Notes under the pieces: generated by a model | Told to the model about the DNA's origin: nothing | The model's input: only the letters and a program-made list of their open reading frames with translations | Databases searched by the model: none | Made by a program: the position numbers and the translations under genes | Assembly (NCBI RefSeq): GCF_030272615.1 | Contig: NC_081406.1 | Coordinates: 116,839,347 to 116,903,346, forward strand | DNA from: Cryptomeria japonica | Taxonomy: Eukaryota > Streptophyta > Pinopsida > Cupressales > Cupressaceae | Direction: 5' to 3' | DNA: 64,000 nt | Shown: positions 22,173-32,059 of the stretch, one piece after another | Numbering within the stretch: position 1 is the stretch's first letter | Layout: every line of letters begins with the position of its first letter

Positions 22173-23108
22173 TGTTGGCAACTGACACATATTTGGTGGT
22201 TATAGATGCTCGATTAGTGGTTTAGGTTTGTCATTGATGGCAATTATTCTTGAGGATCCTATCTGATAATCACAGTTTTTGATATTCGGAAGTGGATATG
22301 AACCGGTAACCATTTAATCGGTATTTTAGGTTGGGAAGAGCAGTTTTGGTCCAGAAGCTTTCCGGTGATTGCGATGTTATGAAACGTGCATAAGATGATA
22401 GGGCCGACATAGAGACATCATTTTATCATCTTTTTGGTCATCCACATTTTCTTTTGGTGATCTAATCAAGCCGATCCATTATTATACGTTACATTCCAGG
22501 CTGACTTGATAATTGTCTATTTTGTGATTGCAGATATATAAGACCCACGCAAAAGATATTTTTGGTGTGTGATATGATTGTATGCAAGCGAGTGGTGATC
22601 AAGAATCCCTTTTGGCACAGTTGTGCTTACGCATTCTTGATCTGGTAGTTGATTGAGATAGTGAATAGAGTAGAGTAGCAGAAGTGATACAGTCAAAGAT
22701 TTTGGCACTTAACCAGAACTCATCTAGGCATTATTAGATACTATTTTGGAGTTCATTTATTGTAATTGATCTATAAGGAAGTGAGCCTTTTAGGGTTGTA
22801 GCCCTTATTGTAATTGAGCTATAAGAACTAGGCAGTGTGTCTGAATGCATGTGCATTCCTCATATTGTAATATTGTTTTGCTACTGGCCATAGTGGAACA
22901 ATATTGTGGGTTTAAATCCCATTGTGGTTTTTCCCGTTTGGGTTTCCATGGAAAAATCTCGGTGTTATGATTTTGTGGTTGATTGTTTTGTGTTTTTGCA
23001 TTTCAGTTTCATGCTTATGCTTTCGGTGTTTTAAGGTTAAAGCAAAAAAATTAATAACAGGTAGAACACTGATTCGCCCCCCCCTCTCAGTATTCCTTGA
23101 TTCCAACA
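22173..23108 (+). repeat. 3' LTR
   Basis: It starts TGTTGGCAACTGACAC, ends CCAACA at 23108, and is followed by ATTTT (23109-23113). The length is 936 bp against 929 bp for the 5' copy. By eye the two differ at several percent of positions, so the insertion is not recent. Confidence 0.95.
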
Positions 23109-23113
23109 ATTTT

Positions 23114-23539
23114 GCCAGTCATATGTTTTTCTAATAGCAGTCGAATGTAACTCTGAAAATATTTGGCTATTTCAGAGCCTTAGTTTCTAGGAGGTCTTGG
23201 GTTTTGCCACTTGCTTTTATATCTGACTATTAAAGAGCCATAAACAATAGCTATTTTGTAACTATTTTCTATAATATTAATATATATAAGGCTTTGCCTT
23301 TTCGCTTAAAAAATAAATAAATGCACACATTAAAGAAAAATAATGGGTTAGAGAATGGAGAGGACGTTGAAGATTCAAGTAATAATTCTAAGTAGGATGA
23401 GCATGTCAAGGAGTGGGCAAAATTCCTTACTCTAGTCTTAAGAAGATTCACGCGATAATACAACTCAGTTGATATGTTTATCCTCGCAATAAATTTATAT
23501 TCCACATTTGTGTATTTATGTATTTATTATGAACCAATA
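23114..23539. other. Spacer right of the copia element
   Basis: It continues the DNA interrupted at 16089. A short Asn/Glu/Asp-rich frame near 23325-23430 may be the linker ahead of the RT remnant that follows. Confidence 0.35.
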
Positions 23540-25100
23540 TCTTCCCATGAGGCTCCCTTTTTAGAGGATTGTGATTCTTGGATAGATGTCATGTATGAGT
23601 CCTAAGATGATGGCCTTCTACATATTTGACATTTGGGACCTTATAATATTTATTGAGGGAATAAATCCCATTGGTGTAAGTGTAATTATAAAGGTGAAAT
23701 TAAAGTATATGGTTAATTAGAAATTTAAATAACTATATTGGTGGCTAATGGTTACTCTCAAGGAAAGTGAGTTGATTTTGGTAAATTTTAATATCTTATT
23801 ATTGAATTATCTTCCATTAGATTCCTAGTATATGTTGCTACACCTTGTAATTTTGATATTGAGAAAATGGATTATGTTAAAGCTAGTTTCTTTCATGTGG
23901 TTCTCAAAGAAGAAATTCAAATATAACAATGATATGGATATGAGGTAAAATAAAAAAAGATAATTTAATTTGTAGATTAAAATGGTATTTGTGTAATTTG
24001 AAACAATCATCTTGGATGTGGTAACAAAATTTTGATGTTTTTTCTTTGAAGTTGGATTTTGTTAGTAGTAAATAAATTCATTGTGTATATATTAAATGTA
24101 TTGATGATTAAATTCTTAATATTATCTTGTATTTGAATGACATGTTATTTATTGGTAACAACAAAGAAATTACAAGGAAGATTAATACCCATATTTTTAG
24201 TACATTTGACATGAAGGATTTAACGGTGGAGAATTTTATTTTAATAATGAATTTCAATAAAAGCTAAGTTAATAGATAGGCTTTTCTTAGCTAAAACAAG
24301 TATATTAACACCATTTTATTGTGGTTTGATATGCATGATTGTAAACTATTGAGTATACCTTTACCTATAGGCACTCAAATTTTATTGGATATATATATTA
24401 TATGTTAGATGATTACGTAAATGATATGGCTAAGATGCCTTATTATAGTGTTGTTGTTAGCCTAATGTACATGTAATGGTGTGTAATAGACTAAACATTA
24501 CCTAAGCAATGAGAGTTATTGGTAGGCTTATGTCTAAGCATATTAGAAAGAACTAGAATTATATGTTATCAGTGATTTTAGATATTTGTGAATATTTTAT
24601 AATTATTTATTGTGTTATCATGGTTTTCATTTTGTGAGCAAGATATTGGACATATAGGGAAATATTGATATAGATTGGTCTAGCAACTTAGATAATCAAT
24701 GGTCCACTAGTGGTTGTGTTTTCTATATTTGGTAGTGTTGTTAGTTGTTTGAATAAGAGGAAATACATGGTTTATTTTATATTATTGAAGCTAAAAATGT
24801 GGTTGCTATAAAGTGATAGTTTGGTCACAAATATTATGCTTTGGGATTGGTTATGATTATAGGATGGTTCAAATTGGATGTGATAGAGTGATATACGTTT
24901 GAATAAGAATAACATGTACCATGCTAATATAAAATATGTTAGTGTATAATATCATTTTGTTCACAAGATGGTGGAGAATGGTAAGATCATGTTATAAAAG
25001 GTTGACACTTAGGAGAATGTTGTAGATTCATAGACATAAAGTAAATCTGCATGGATATATTCTCTTGATGTAGGAAGGTCATGTTCCTTTGATTTTTTAC
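23540..25100 (+). pseudogene. pol: Ty1-copia reverse transcriptase and RNase H, heavily decayed
   Basis: Despite dozens of stops and shifts, the copia RT order is readable on the plus strand. It shows a DCDSWIDVMYES segment (EAM...W..AM..E motif, about 23565), a KCNYKGEI segment with VANGYSQGK (about 23680-23770) and KMDYVKASFFHVVLKEEIQ (about 23865-23925; normally VKTAFLHG-L-EEIYM). MTCYLLVTTKK lies about 24136-24175, where the YVDDML box should be. STSGCVF-like sequence near 24708 and a HKMVENGKI stretch near 24960-24995 correspond to RNase H. It is the 3' part of an old copia element whose LTR may begin near 25172 (TGTTGTCTAAC). Confidence 0.65.
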
Positions 25101-25533
25101 TAGAATTCTTTATTTATTTCTAATTTGTCTTTATAATGTGAGTATAAAGTGGGAGAACATGGGGATTAGGTGTTGTCTAACTTACAAATCCCTATATTTA
25201 TTGTATTTAATTTTATGCATAGATGGAAAATTAATGTATACTCTCCTTTGTACATGGAAGATCTGAGACTCATATGTGATTGAGACTATAATAGTAATTA
25301 TTCTCTCTAATAATTGGGACTATTATTTTAAGAAAATATTAAAAGAGTTAAATGACAACAAAAGGTCACTTTGAAACACAAAGAGTCACATGCCTCATAA
25401 ATAGTTGGTAAATATGGTACTTGGGAATTCAAATTTAATTTTTTAAGAATTATGGTGGAGGTTACATACATATGAGTTACTTTTTTACTATTGAAAGATG
25501 TTGTCCATGAATAAAGGGCCATGATAATTCATA

Positions 25534-25538
25534 CCATT
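25534..25538. repeat. Target-site duplication, left copy (CCATT)
   Basis: CCATT precedes TGTAAAGC at 25539 and is repeated exactly at 33289-33293, right after GTTACA. Confidence 0.9.
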
Positions 25539-26703
25539 TGTAAAGCGGAAAATCGCGAGCGAACCCTAGGTGTTCCCCCCACCACTCCAAGGAAAGGGGA
25601 AGGGGGTCACTAGGGTTGATGGTTTTCACTTAGGGGAGACTTTACATTCAAAAGAGGGGTTGAAACCCCCAAGATCCAATCCCACACAATGCAAGATTGG
25701 ATTCTAAATGAGTTTCAAGGGTTAAGATAGCAAGGCTACCCTCTTTTGTAAAGAATGTAGATAGAAGGATTAAGCTAGGAATGCATGAAAAGTGAGAAAG
25801 ATTCACTTATAAACAGAGATAGGAATATAGGATGAAGCTGCGGACCTGGAATTAGCAGTAAAATGTCAAGATGGTGCTGTCCTGCAAATTTGAGTGAAAG
25901 TTGACGGGACGATGGCGCTCGGCGTGCACATGGTCCTCCAAAAAATCCGCGAAACGAAGGGGGATCTGTTAGTCTCTGTACAAGGATTCCAGATCTTCAA
26001 TTTTAGTCGCGTACTTGCAACCTACACACAGAAAAGCGAGGACGATTGGGGGGTTAGGGATTAGGGGTTTGCCCTTAGGTCAAACCCCGATTTTGGAATT
26101 AACCAAGAAATGAGAATGCTGTCAATGTAAATGTTTGTAATGTAAAACAAGTACTAGTACCTTGTTGTAAGAATGTTTGTATTCTTACATGCGAAGGTGT
26201 AGATGTTGTTGTATGTTGTATGTTGTATGTGGTATGTGATCTCCTCTTCAATGGTTGAATCCTTGTCTTGAATGCAACACTTAGCCTTGAATGGAGACTT
26301 AGAATGCTCAATTGCTTGAAGGAATGCTTGAATGCTTGAATGCTTGAATGTTTGAATATCGCTTCCGCCTTTTTCCCATCTCACCAAAATGGGAGAGGAA
26401 ATGCAGTTTATATACTTGTCAATTAGGGTTAAAAGACTGATTTTTCTGACCTTGGGCCGACAAGGAAAGATTAATTTCCAATTTGCAAACATAAAGACTC
26501 GAGACCTAAAAGAGATCGGGCGCCATGGTCCCACCTCCCGGGATAGCAGGGTGCAAGGAGGATGAGGCCAGGGTGCTGGAAAAATGCAATTTTGGGTGTC
26601 ATGAGCAAGTTTCGGGGTCTCCATTCAGGTTCTGTGTTGTGTCACCATCGTGAAGACCCAAATGCAGTCGAAATTGCAAGTGTCACAATTTTAGGACGTT
26701 ACA
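25539..26703 (-). repeat. 3' LTR of the minus-strand element (left copy)
   Basis: It runs TGTAAAGCGG...GACGTTACA on the plus strand, 1165 bp. It matches 32060-33288 closely but lacks a 64-bp block present there at about 33043-33106. It carries GAATGCTTG and TTGTATG short tandem repeats (26320-26352 and 26209-26238). Confidence 0.95.
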
Positions 26704-26720
26704 TTTAGCCCCCACTTTAG
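26704..26720 (-). promoter_or_regulatory. Polypurine tract of the minus-strand element
   Basis: The plus strand reads TTTAGCCCCCACTTTAG, that is CTAAAGTGGGGGCTAAA on the sense strand, directly against the LTR. This fixes the element's orientation. Confidence 0.8.
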
Positions 26721-26721
26721 C

Positions 26722-26749
26722 GGGAGTATAAGCGTACGCTCATACTTCC
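26722..26749. repeat. Near-perfect palindrome next to the polypurine tract
   Basis: It is centred between 26735 and 26736 on AGCGT/ACGCT. The arms extend to GGGAGTAT and ATACTTCC with two mismatched pairs in 14. It lies two bases from the polypurine tract, in a position to form a hairpin near the 3' end of the element RNA. Confidence 0.7.
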
Positions 26750-27480
26750 GGTAAAGTACAAGGAAACAACATTGAAAGACTTTCACCACGTCAAGGAGGC
26801 AAGACACACCAAGCCCCCAGTAAACTAAGGATCTTACAACTTCAATTGACAAAGTAAAAGGGAAGATCACGAGGGAGAACCATGACTGTCAGTAGTAAGG
26901 TTCCCTCACTATGAGTCATGCAAGAGAAATACCAAAATTTTTCAAGGCAAAGCCAAGTTCGCCAAGAAATTTTCAAGTATCTTGAAGGGATAGACGGGGT
27001 GTATGCCCCCCTACGTTAAAGTGATCGCACACGCCTCAACGGGGGTGATTGCTTTAAGGTAGTGATACATATAAGAAGTGAGAAGGGAAAGGAGCACGTT
27101 ATCACAAAGATTTAGCCCCCAAGTGTGAGATAAACCCAAGGATAATAGACACAAAACACAGAGCACGAGGTGACTTCACTTTCCTTGGGGTCAGTATGCT
27201 GTATGATAATTCATGTATATCATATGTATGTATGCATAATTGTTCTTCATTCCCCAATCAAGGAAGATCACCTAGAAGAAGGGAACACATGTGTCTTTTG
27301 AGTCAACATGAGAGAGACCAAAAGAGATCTCAATGCTTTGCATCGTCCTCAAGTAGACAACACTAAGGACAACAAATAGAAGAATGAGAATAACACATAG
27401 AAGAAGTAACAAAAGAGAGGAGGAGAGAATCTGCTATGCTAATGAAACTAGTCTAGCACGTCATCTACCCCCCGATCTTG
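26750..27480. other. 3' untranslated part of the minus-strand element
   Basis: About 730 bases without a supported gene. An imperfect inverted repeat (CTACGTTAAAGTGATC and GGTGATTGCTTTAAGGTAG, about 27012-27063) is visible. Confidence 0.45.
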
Positions 27481-28986
27481 CTAATCAATGTTTCGGGAAG
27501 GCAGGGAACACGCTAGAGGAGGAACATCCAACACAGCAGATGGAGCTATCACAAGATCCAAACAAGGGCTATGTTCATGTTCCAAGCCACATTGTTCTTG
27601 TCTAGGAGCTAGGATAAGTGCTTTAGAAAATTTGTTAGATAAATGGTTATCAATATCAACAAATTCATGTTCACTATCAGAAGCAAGAGGAGTAACATTT
27701 TCATCATGAATAACATTGTCATCTATGTCATCATCAAGATTTATAAAAATAGGATCTTTAACTTGCATAGGATCAAAACCATCATGCATCTTACGTTTAG
27801 GAGATTTTGGAGAAAATGGAATAATGCTTGTTGAAGGTGTTTTTGGAGATTGCAAAGTTTGAGAAGCAGCTGCCTGAGCTCTAAGACGACGCTTTCGTCG
27901 ACGTTCATGTGCAGAATGATTTCGTCTAGTCTTAGTAGGAAGTGGAGAAGATTGAGGAGGAGGAATGTTCTCATCCTTATCACTTGGGTGTTTAGGTTGT
28001 GGTCTCTTAGGCTGGATAATAGGAGAAGAAGAAGGTCTCTTCTCTCTATAAAAGGAAGGAGGAGGAATTGCTCCATATAAAGGAGGAACATTTGGTTTAG
28101 GAAGGAGACCAAGTCCATCATGACGAGGAGGTATAGGTCTACTTGTAGAAAGTTTATTAGGCATAGACATAGTCACATCCATAGGAATGGGTTGGGAATC
28201 TTCTTGAGGAAAGACATTAGTTTTATCTTTCAAAGGAAGAACTTCCTTCTCAAGAACGATAGGAATATCAAGTTTGGGTGTTCTAGGTTCACTTAGAGAT
28301 AGGATCATATCTATTTTCCACTTTTGATAAGATTTGAAAAGATGATCACTTCGCGGTGGAAGAGATTGGAATTGTTTAGGCCAAAAATAATCAATGGGAA
28401 CACTAGAAGTTCTTTTAGCTGGTTTAAAGAGACTATGATTGACAGTAACAACTTCACCATTATGGGGAAATTTCAAACACTTATGAATAGGAGAAGCAAT
28501 AGCTTTCATGGAAGATAGCCAAGGATTGCCTAGCTTCACACGAAATTGTTCGGACGAAGGAATAATAGCAAAATTCACATCAAGGGATTTGTTATGAACT
28601 TCAATAGGTAATGTAATAGAACCAATTGCAGGAGAAGAAAATGCATCAAATAATTTCACAATCACATCTATTTTGTCATAGATCACTTGATTCAATTGCA
28701 AAGTAAAAAGAAATTCTTCAGTAATAACATTAACCATGCAAGCAGGATCAATAAGCACTCCACGGCAAGGTGTATTCTTGACTTTTGCAACTATGTATAA
28801 AGGACCATCAGGTTCCCTGATAGTTTCACTAGAATCAAATGTGATGGAAGGTTCTTTAGGGTTTTCTTGCTGCTCTACAAAGTTAATCACATTCGGAGTC
28901 ATAGACACAAGACCATCAGATGAGAAAGAGGAATCATTAGTCTCAATCACATTAGAGGTATGAGAAGGTAATGGATCAGTGAAAAT
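27481..28986 (-). CDS. pro: Retropepsin-like protease ORF, downstream of gag in the same frame
   Basis: About 501 open codons follow the gag TAG without a frame change. The next in-frame ATG lies about 28 codons downstream, so expression by stop read-through is plausible. The fold is suggested by GPLYIVAKVKNTPCRGVLID (about 28745-28800), the flap-like middle, and VKLGNPWLSSMKAIASP (about 28490-28540; compare ILG-PWL in plant Ty3 proteases). The catalytic triplet, normally Asp-Ser/Thr-Gly, reads Asp-Pro-Ala (LIDPACMVNVI), so activity is doubtful. A long Pro/Ser/Lys-rich tail follows (about 27880-28300) with RRKRRLRAQAAA, then an acidic end. No RT follows. Plant Ty3 gag-pro ORFs are otherwise similar. 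Confidence 0.75.
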   Translation of the reverse strand: MFTDPLPSHTSNVIETNDSSFSSDGLVSMTPNVINFVEQQENPKEPSITFDSSETIREPDGPLYIVAKVKNTPCRGVLIDPACMVNVITEEFLFTLQLNQVIYDKIDVIVKLFDAFSSPAIGSITLPIEVHNKSLDVNFAIIPSSEQFRVKLGNPWLSSMKAIASPIHKCLKFPHNGEVVTVNHSLFKPAKRTSSVPIDYFWPKQFQSLPPRSDHLFKSYQKWKIDMILSLSEPRTPKLDIPIVLEKEVLPLKDKTNVFPQEDSQPIPMDVTMSMPNKLSTSRPIPPRHDGLGLLPKPNVPPLYGAIPPPSFYREKRPSSSPIIQPKRPQPKHPSDKDENIPPPQSSPLPTKTRRNHSAHERRRKRRLRAQAAASQTLQSPKTPSTSIIPFSPKSPKRKMHDGFDPMQVKDPIFINLDDDIDDNVIHDENVTPLASDSEHEFVDIDNHLSNKFSKALILAPRQEQCGLEHEHSPCLDLVIAPSAVLDVPPLACSLPSRNID

Positions 28987-28989
28987 CTA
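28987..28989 (-). promoter_or_regulatory. Single in-frame UAG between gag and protease
   Basis: The context is CAA AAT CTT TAG ATT TTC on the minus strand. About 1130 codons around it contain no other stop or shift. It may be a read-through stop or a single CAG-to-TAG mutation. Confidence 0.5.
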
Positions 28990-30879
28990 AAGATTTTGGT
29001 TAGGAGGAGCTACAGATGTGTTGCCTTTATCATTCACTCCTGAAACATAGATAGTATTATTATCAATCAAATCTTGAATTTTACCCTTTAAAGCAAAACA
29101 TTTTTCAGTATCATGCCCAGGTTGACGATGAAATTGACAAAAAGATTTGTTATCAAAATAGGGTGAATTAATCTTTGCAGGATCTATTTGCTTTATAGGA
29201 GGGAGAGTAAGCACATTTTGTTCCAATAACTTATTCATAATACTATGCCATGATTCATTCAAAGGAGTAAACTTTCTTTCTTTCTTGAAAAATTTAGAAA
29301 TAGGAGGCACACCTGATGCAGCATTCACATTGTTGTTGATGATGTTTTCATTGAATTTAATGGACTCTCTATTTGGTTTAAACTTCCCAAGTGGTTGTTG
29401 ACTACTATCACCCTTATCACTCGGAGCCATAGGATTTGCTTGTTCCATTTGACTCACAGTCAGTTGATAATTGTGAAGAGTTGCACACAACTGTTGGAAA
29501 GAAGTAAACTCAGAAAACAGGAGTTTGTCTCGAATATCTTTTTGTAAATTAGAAATAAAGATTCTTTGAACATCATTGTCAGGCACGGGAAAAGAAATTT
29601 GAGCATACAAATGCTTATATCTACCAATGAAATCAGTCACTTTTTCTTTAACACCTTGTTTACAATGCATTAAATCAATCAAAGTAACTTTAGGACTTAT
29701 ATTGTTTTGAAATTGTTGAATAAAAGCATTTGCAAGTTGTTTGAAAGAAGAAATAGAATAAGAAGGCAACGAGCAATACCATTGTAGGGCTTTATCTCTT
29801 AATGTCCTAGTAAACAGTTTTGCAAGCAACCTTTGGTCATAAGCAAAATCGGTACATATTGTTTGAAAAGTCTTAACATGTGTTAGAGGATCACCTTTAC
29901 CATTATAAAGCTCCAAATGCGGGATTTCAACATGTTTAGGGGGGATAGCTCGAACAATGTCAAGAGAAAGTGGGCTCGCAACATCAAATGTGGGCACACT
30001 AAACTTAGATTGATTCATAGAGGCAATTTGTTGCTGTAAAGAAGAGACAGTTTGTGCAAGATTGTTAATGGTCGCTTCAGTCGAAGAATTCATATTAGAT
30101 GTGTGAGATTGTGATGGAGGTATTATGTTATTGAAAGAAGGTATTGATTGAGAGTAAGGTGGCGAGACACTATGATAGTTAGTCATAGGAGATGATTGGA
30201 AAAGAGGAGCACTACAAGGAGGAATGGAATGGTTAAATGAATTGCCCCCTTGCGTCATGTTCATTTGTGGAGATGTAATAGGAACACTTATTGAAGGAAT
30301 GAATGAAGAAGTTGGATTGAATGAAGAAAGAGGGTTAATTGAGGAAGAAGGATTGCCCCCATGACTAGTGATCATAGGCGGAATGTCTTGTATAGAAGTA
30401 GTCATTATGTTTGATGTAAAGGTAGGTATGCTAGCAATAGAAGTTGTCAATGGAATAGAATGATTAACTTGAATAGGAGGTTGTGTATAACCTAAAGTTT
30501 CGGCACAACTCTTCATAGGCATCACATTCGAATCCACAATGTGTGCAATACTATGCAAAATATCAATTCCATTCTTATCATTTTCAACCATACGTTTTAT
30601 ACCCTCAATTAAAGGAAGAGCTTGACTATCAGGGTATTCTTGAGACATCCATTGTTGAAAATCATCAAATTGGTTATCCAATTTTGAAAGTTGTTCTATA
30701 GAAACCTCATGGAGAGCTTCTTCATCATTAGGAGGATTAGAGGAATTACTCGTGTCCTCGTTAAAAAGGCCATTCAAATTAGGGTCCATCTCCTCAGTAA
30801 TTAAACCTCGGAAAGACTTAATTCTACGGCTTCGTCTAACGGGAATAGTGTAAGTAGGGCTTATTGTTGTAAAACTCAT
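28987..30879 (-). CDS. gag: Ty3-type gag, 630 codons, intact
   Basis: It is open from ATG 30879 (MSFTTISPTYTIPVRRSRR) to TAG 28987. A Ser/Pro/Ile-rich N-terminal half (residues about 120-290, with TSFIPSISVPI-like repeats) is followed by the retrotransposon gag domain at residues about 325-470. Key segments there are ELYNGKGDPLTHVKTFQ, DKALQWYCSLP, LIDLMHCKQGVKEKVTDFIG and SNLQKDIRDKLLF. A single Cys-His-His-Cys knuckle, CQFHRQPGHDTEKC, lies near residue 590 (about 29095-29136). This C-x2-H-x4-H-x4-C form is common in plant Ty3 gag proteins that precede a protease. Gag forms the particle and binds RNA. Its neighbour, the protease ORF, is in the same frame. Confidence 0.9.
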   Translation of the reverse strand: MSFTTISPTYTIPVRRSRRIKSFRGLITEEMDPNLNGLFNEDTSNSSNPPNDEEALHEVSIEQLSKLDNQFDDFQQWMSQEYPDSQALPLIEGIKRMVENDKNGIDILHSIAHIVDSNVMPMKSCAETLGYTQPPIQVNHSIPLTTSIASIPTFTSNIMTTSIQDIPPMITSHGGNPSSSINPLSSFNPTSSFIPSISVPITSPQMNMTQGGNSFNHSIPPCSAPLFQSSPMTNYHSVSPPYSQSIPSFNNIIPPSQSHTSNMNSSTEATINNLAQTVSSLQQQIASMNQSKFSVPTFDVASPLSLDIVRAIPPKHVEIPHLELYNGKGDPLTHVKTFQTICTDFAYDQRLLAKLFTRTLRDKALQWYCSLPSYSISSFKQLANAFIQQFQNNISPKVTLIDLMHCKQGVKEKVTDFIGRYKHLYAQISFPVPDNDVQRIFISNLQKDIRDKLLFSEFTSFQQLCATLHNYQLTVSQMEQANPMAPSDKGDSSQQPLGKFKPNRESIKFNENIINNNVNAASGVPPISKFFKKERKFTPLNESWHSIMNKLLEQNVLTLPPIKQIDPAKINSPYFDNKSFCQFHRQPGHDTEKCFALKGKIQDLIDNNTIYVSGVNDKGNTSVAPPNQNL

Positions 30880-32059
30880 GCACTAAAGAAAGAGAGAAAA
30901 TTTTGAATTTAGAGGTAGCAAATTTCAGTAAAACCAGCCAATCTCCTAGATTTAAGCTGTTAAATGCAATCACGACAATCTCCCGAAATTTCGGAAAAAA
31001 TGTCCGGGACCGTGGCGAATGGAGTGCACACGGTCCTCACAACTTTTTTCGAAATTTTCAGGAATGAAAGTTATGATGATTTTAAAGCTAATCTGAAAAA
31101 ATTGAGTGATTTTACGATCTGTAGATAGGCCAAATTAAAGTTGCAATCTCAAAATTGAACCCTACCAAGATTGTTGAAAAATGCAAAATTTGAATTTTGA
31201 AAAAGAGAGGGAAACTGAAATTTTGAATTTTATGATTTTAGAGGGAATACCAAAAGCAATGCAGATTTTGAAAATTAAAAATTGACTCAATTTCACGCAA
31301 AATTCAATTTTGAAAGTGGAAATCAAGATTGTTGCAATTAAACACTTAATTTCAAAAGCCACAAATTGCAAGAATTTGAATAAAGCATTGAAATTTCGAA
31401 TGAACGCCAACACACTTTTCAGATGTAGGACAGTAAGAACACAATTTTGACACAAAATTTCAATTTCAACAATTTTTGAATGATTAGAAGCCTTAATCCA
31501 AGCAATCCCTAGACCAACTTTGACTTTAATTTTGAAAGTGTTAGAATTGATGAAATCAGCCAAGATTCTGGATTTTAGCAGAAAAATACAGTAAGATCTA
31601 GCTCCCAAAATTTCAGAAAAAATGTCGGGGACGATGGCGCTCAGGGTGCACACGGTCCTCGCAACTTTTTTCCAAATTTTTAGGGATGAAAGATATTATG
31701 ATTTTGTTGCAGAATCCAAAGTTACAGCTGATTTGGAGATGTTTTGATCAGTGAAATTATCAGTCAAAGGTTGAATCAAGAAGGTTTTAAAAATTAGGGT
31801 TTTGACACTTAACCACTTAATTTTCAGAATTAAAGCACAAATATGAATTGATAGTTTGTAATAGAAGGGTAGATCTGAAACAAGCATTAACCATTAAACA
31901 TTTCACAAGCTCAATTACTAAAAAGAAAATTTAGGGTTTTTTATGCAATTAACCTCTAAAATTTGCAAAAGATCAAACATGGAAATGTAATCAAGGAATC
32001 CAATTTTCAGATCTAACCATGAATAATCAGAAAGGATGTTCACGTCGGGTTCACCAAAA
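30880..32059 (-). other. Leader of the minus-strand element with repeated hairpin modules
   Basis: About 1.2 kb of AT-rich DNA between the primer site and gag. Two modules of about 100 bp (30985-31085 and 31605-31695) share AAAAAATGTC, a GGACC...GGTCC hairpin core, CAACTTTTTTC and GGRATGAAAG. The open frames here (for example 31162-31653) look spurious. Confidence 0.6.
32038..32057 (-). promoter_or_regulatory. Primer-binding-site-like sequence
   Basis: On the sense (minus) strand the LTR end GCTTTACA is followed by TTT and TGGTGAACCCGACGTGAAC. It begins TGG as a tRNA 3' CCA complement should. The tRNA was not identified from memory. Confidence 0.6.

Larger units (their letters stand above)
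16090..23108 (+). mobile_element. Complete non-autonomous Ty1-copia-type element carrying a foreign ORF
   Basis: Two LTRs (929 and 936 bp), an initiator-Met primer site, several polypurine tracts and an exact ATTTT duplication define the 7019-bp element. Inside are a coiled-coil/zinc-knuckle gag (17087-18082) and then a roughly 3.3-kb frame (18634-21927) that shows no protease, integrase, RT or RNase H motif. The element therefore relied on enzymes from another copia element. It is Sirevirus-like in gag layout and in its repeated AAGGGGGAG tracts. Large gag-plus-unknown-ORF elements without pol are known in plants as LARD/TR-GAG-type derivatives. Confidence 0.9.

Noticed and set aside
27741-28121. 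126-codon minus-strand ORF within the protease region
   Set aside because: Overlapping frame of the Pro/Ser-rich protease tail; Leu-rich by codon shadowing.
31162-31653. 163-codon minus-strand ORF in the element leader
   Set aside because: Ile/Phe/Lys-rich product from AT-rich DNA that contains the repeated hairpin modules; it looks non-coding.
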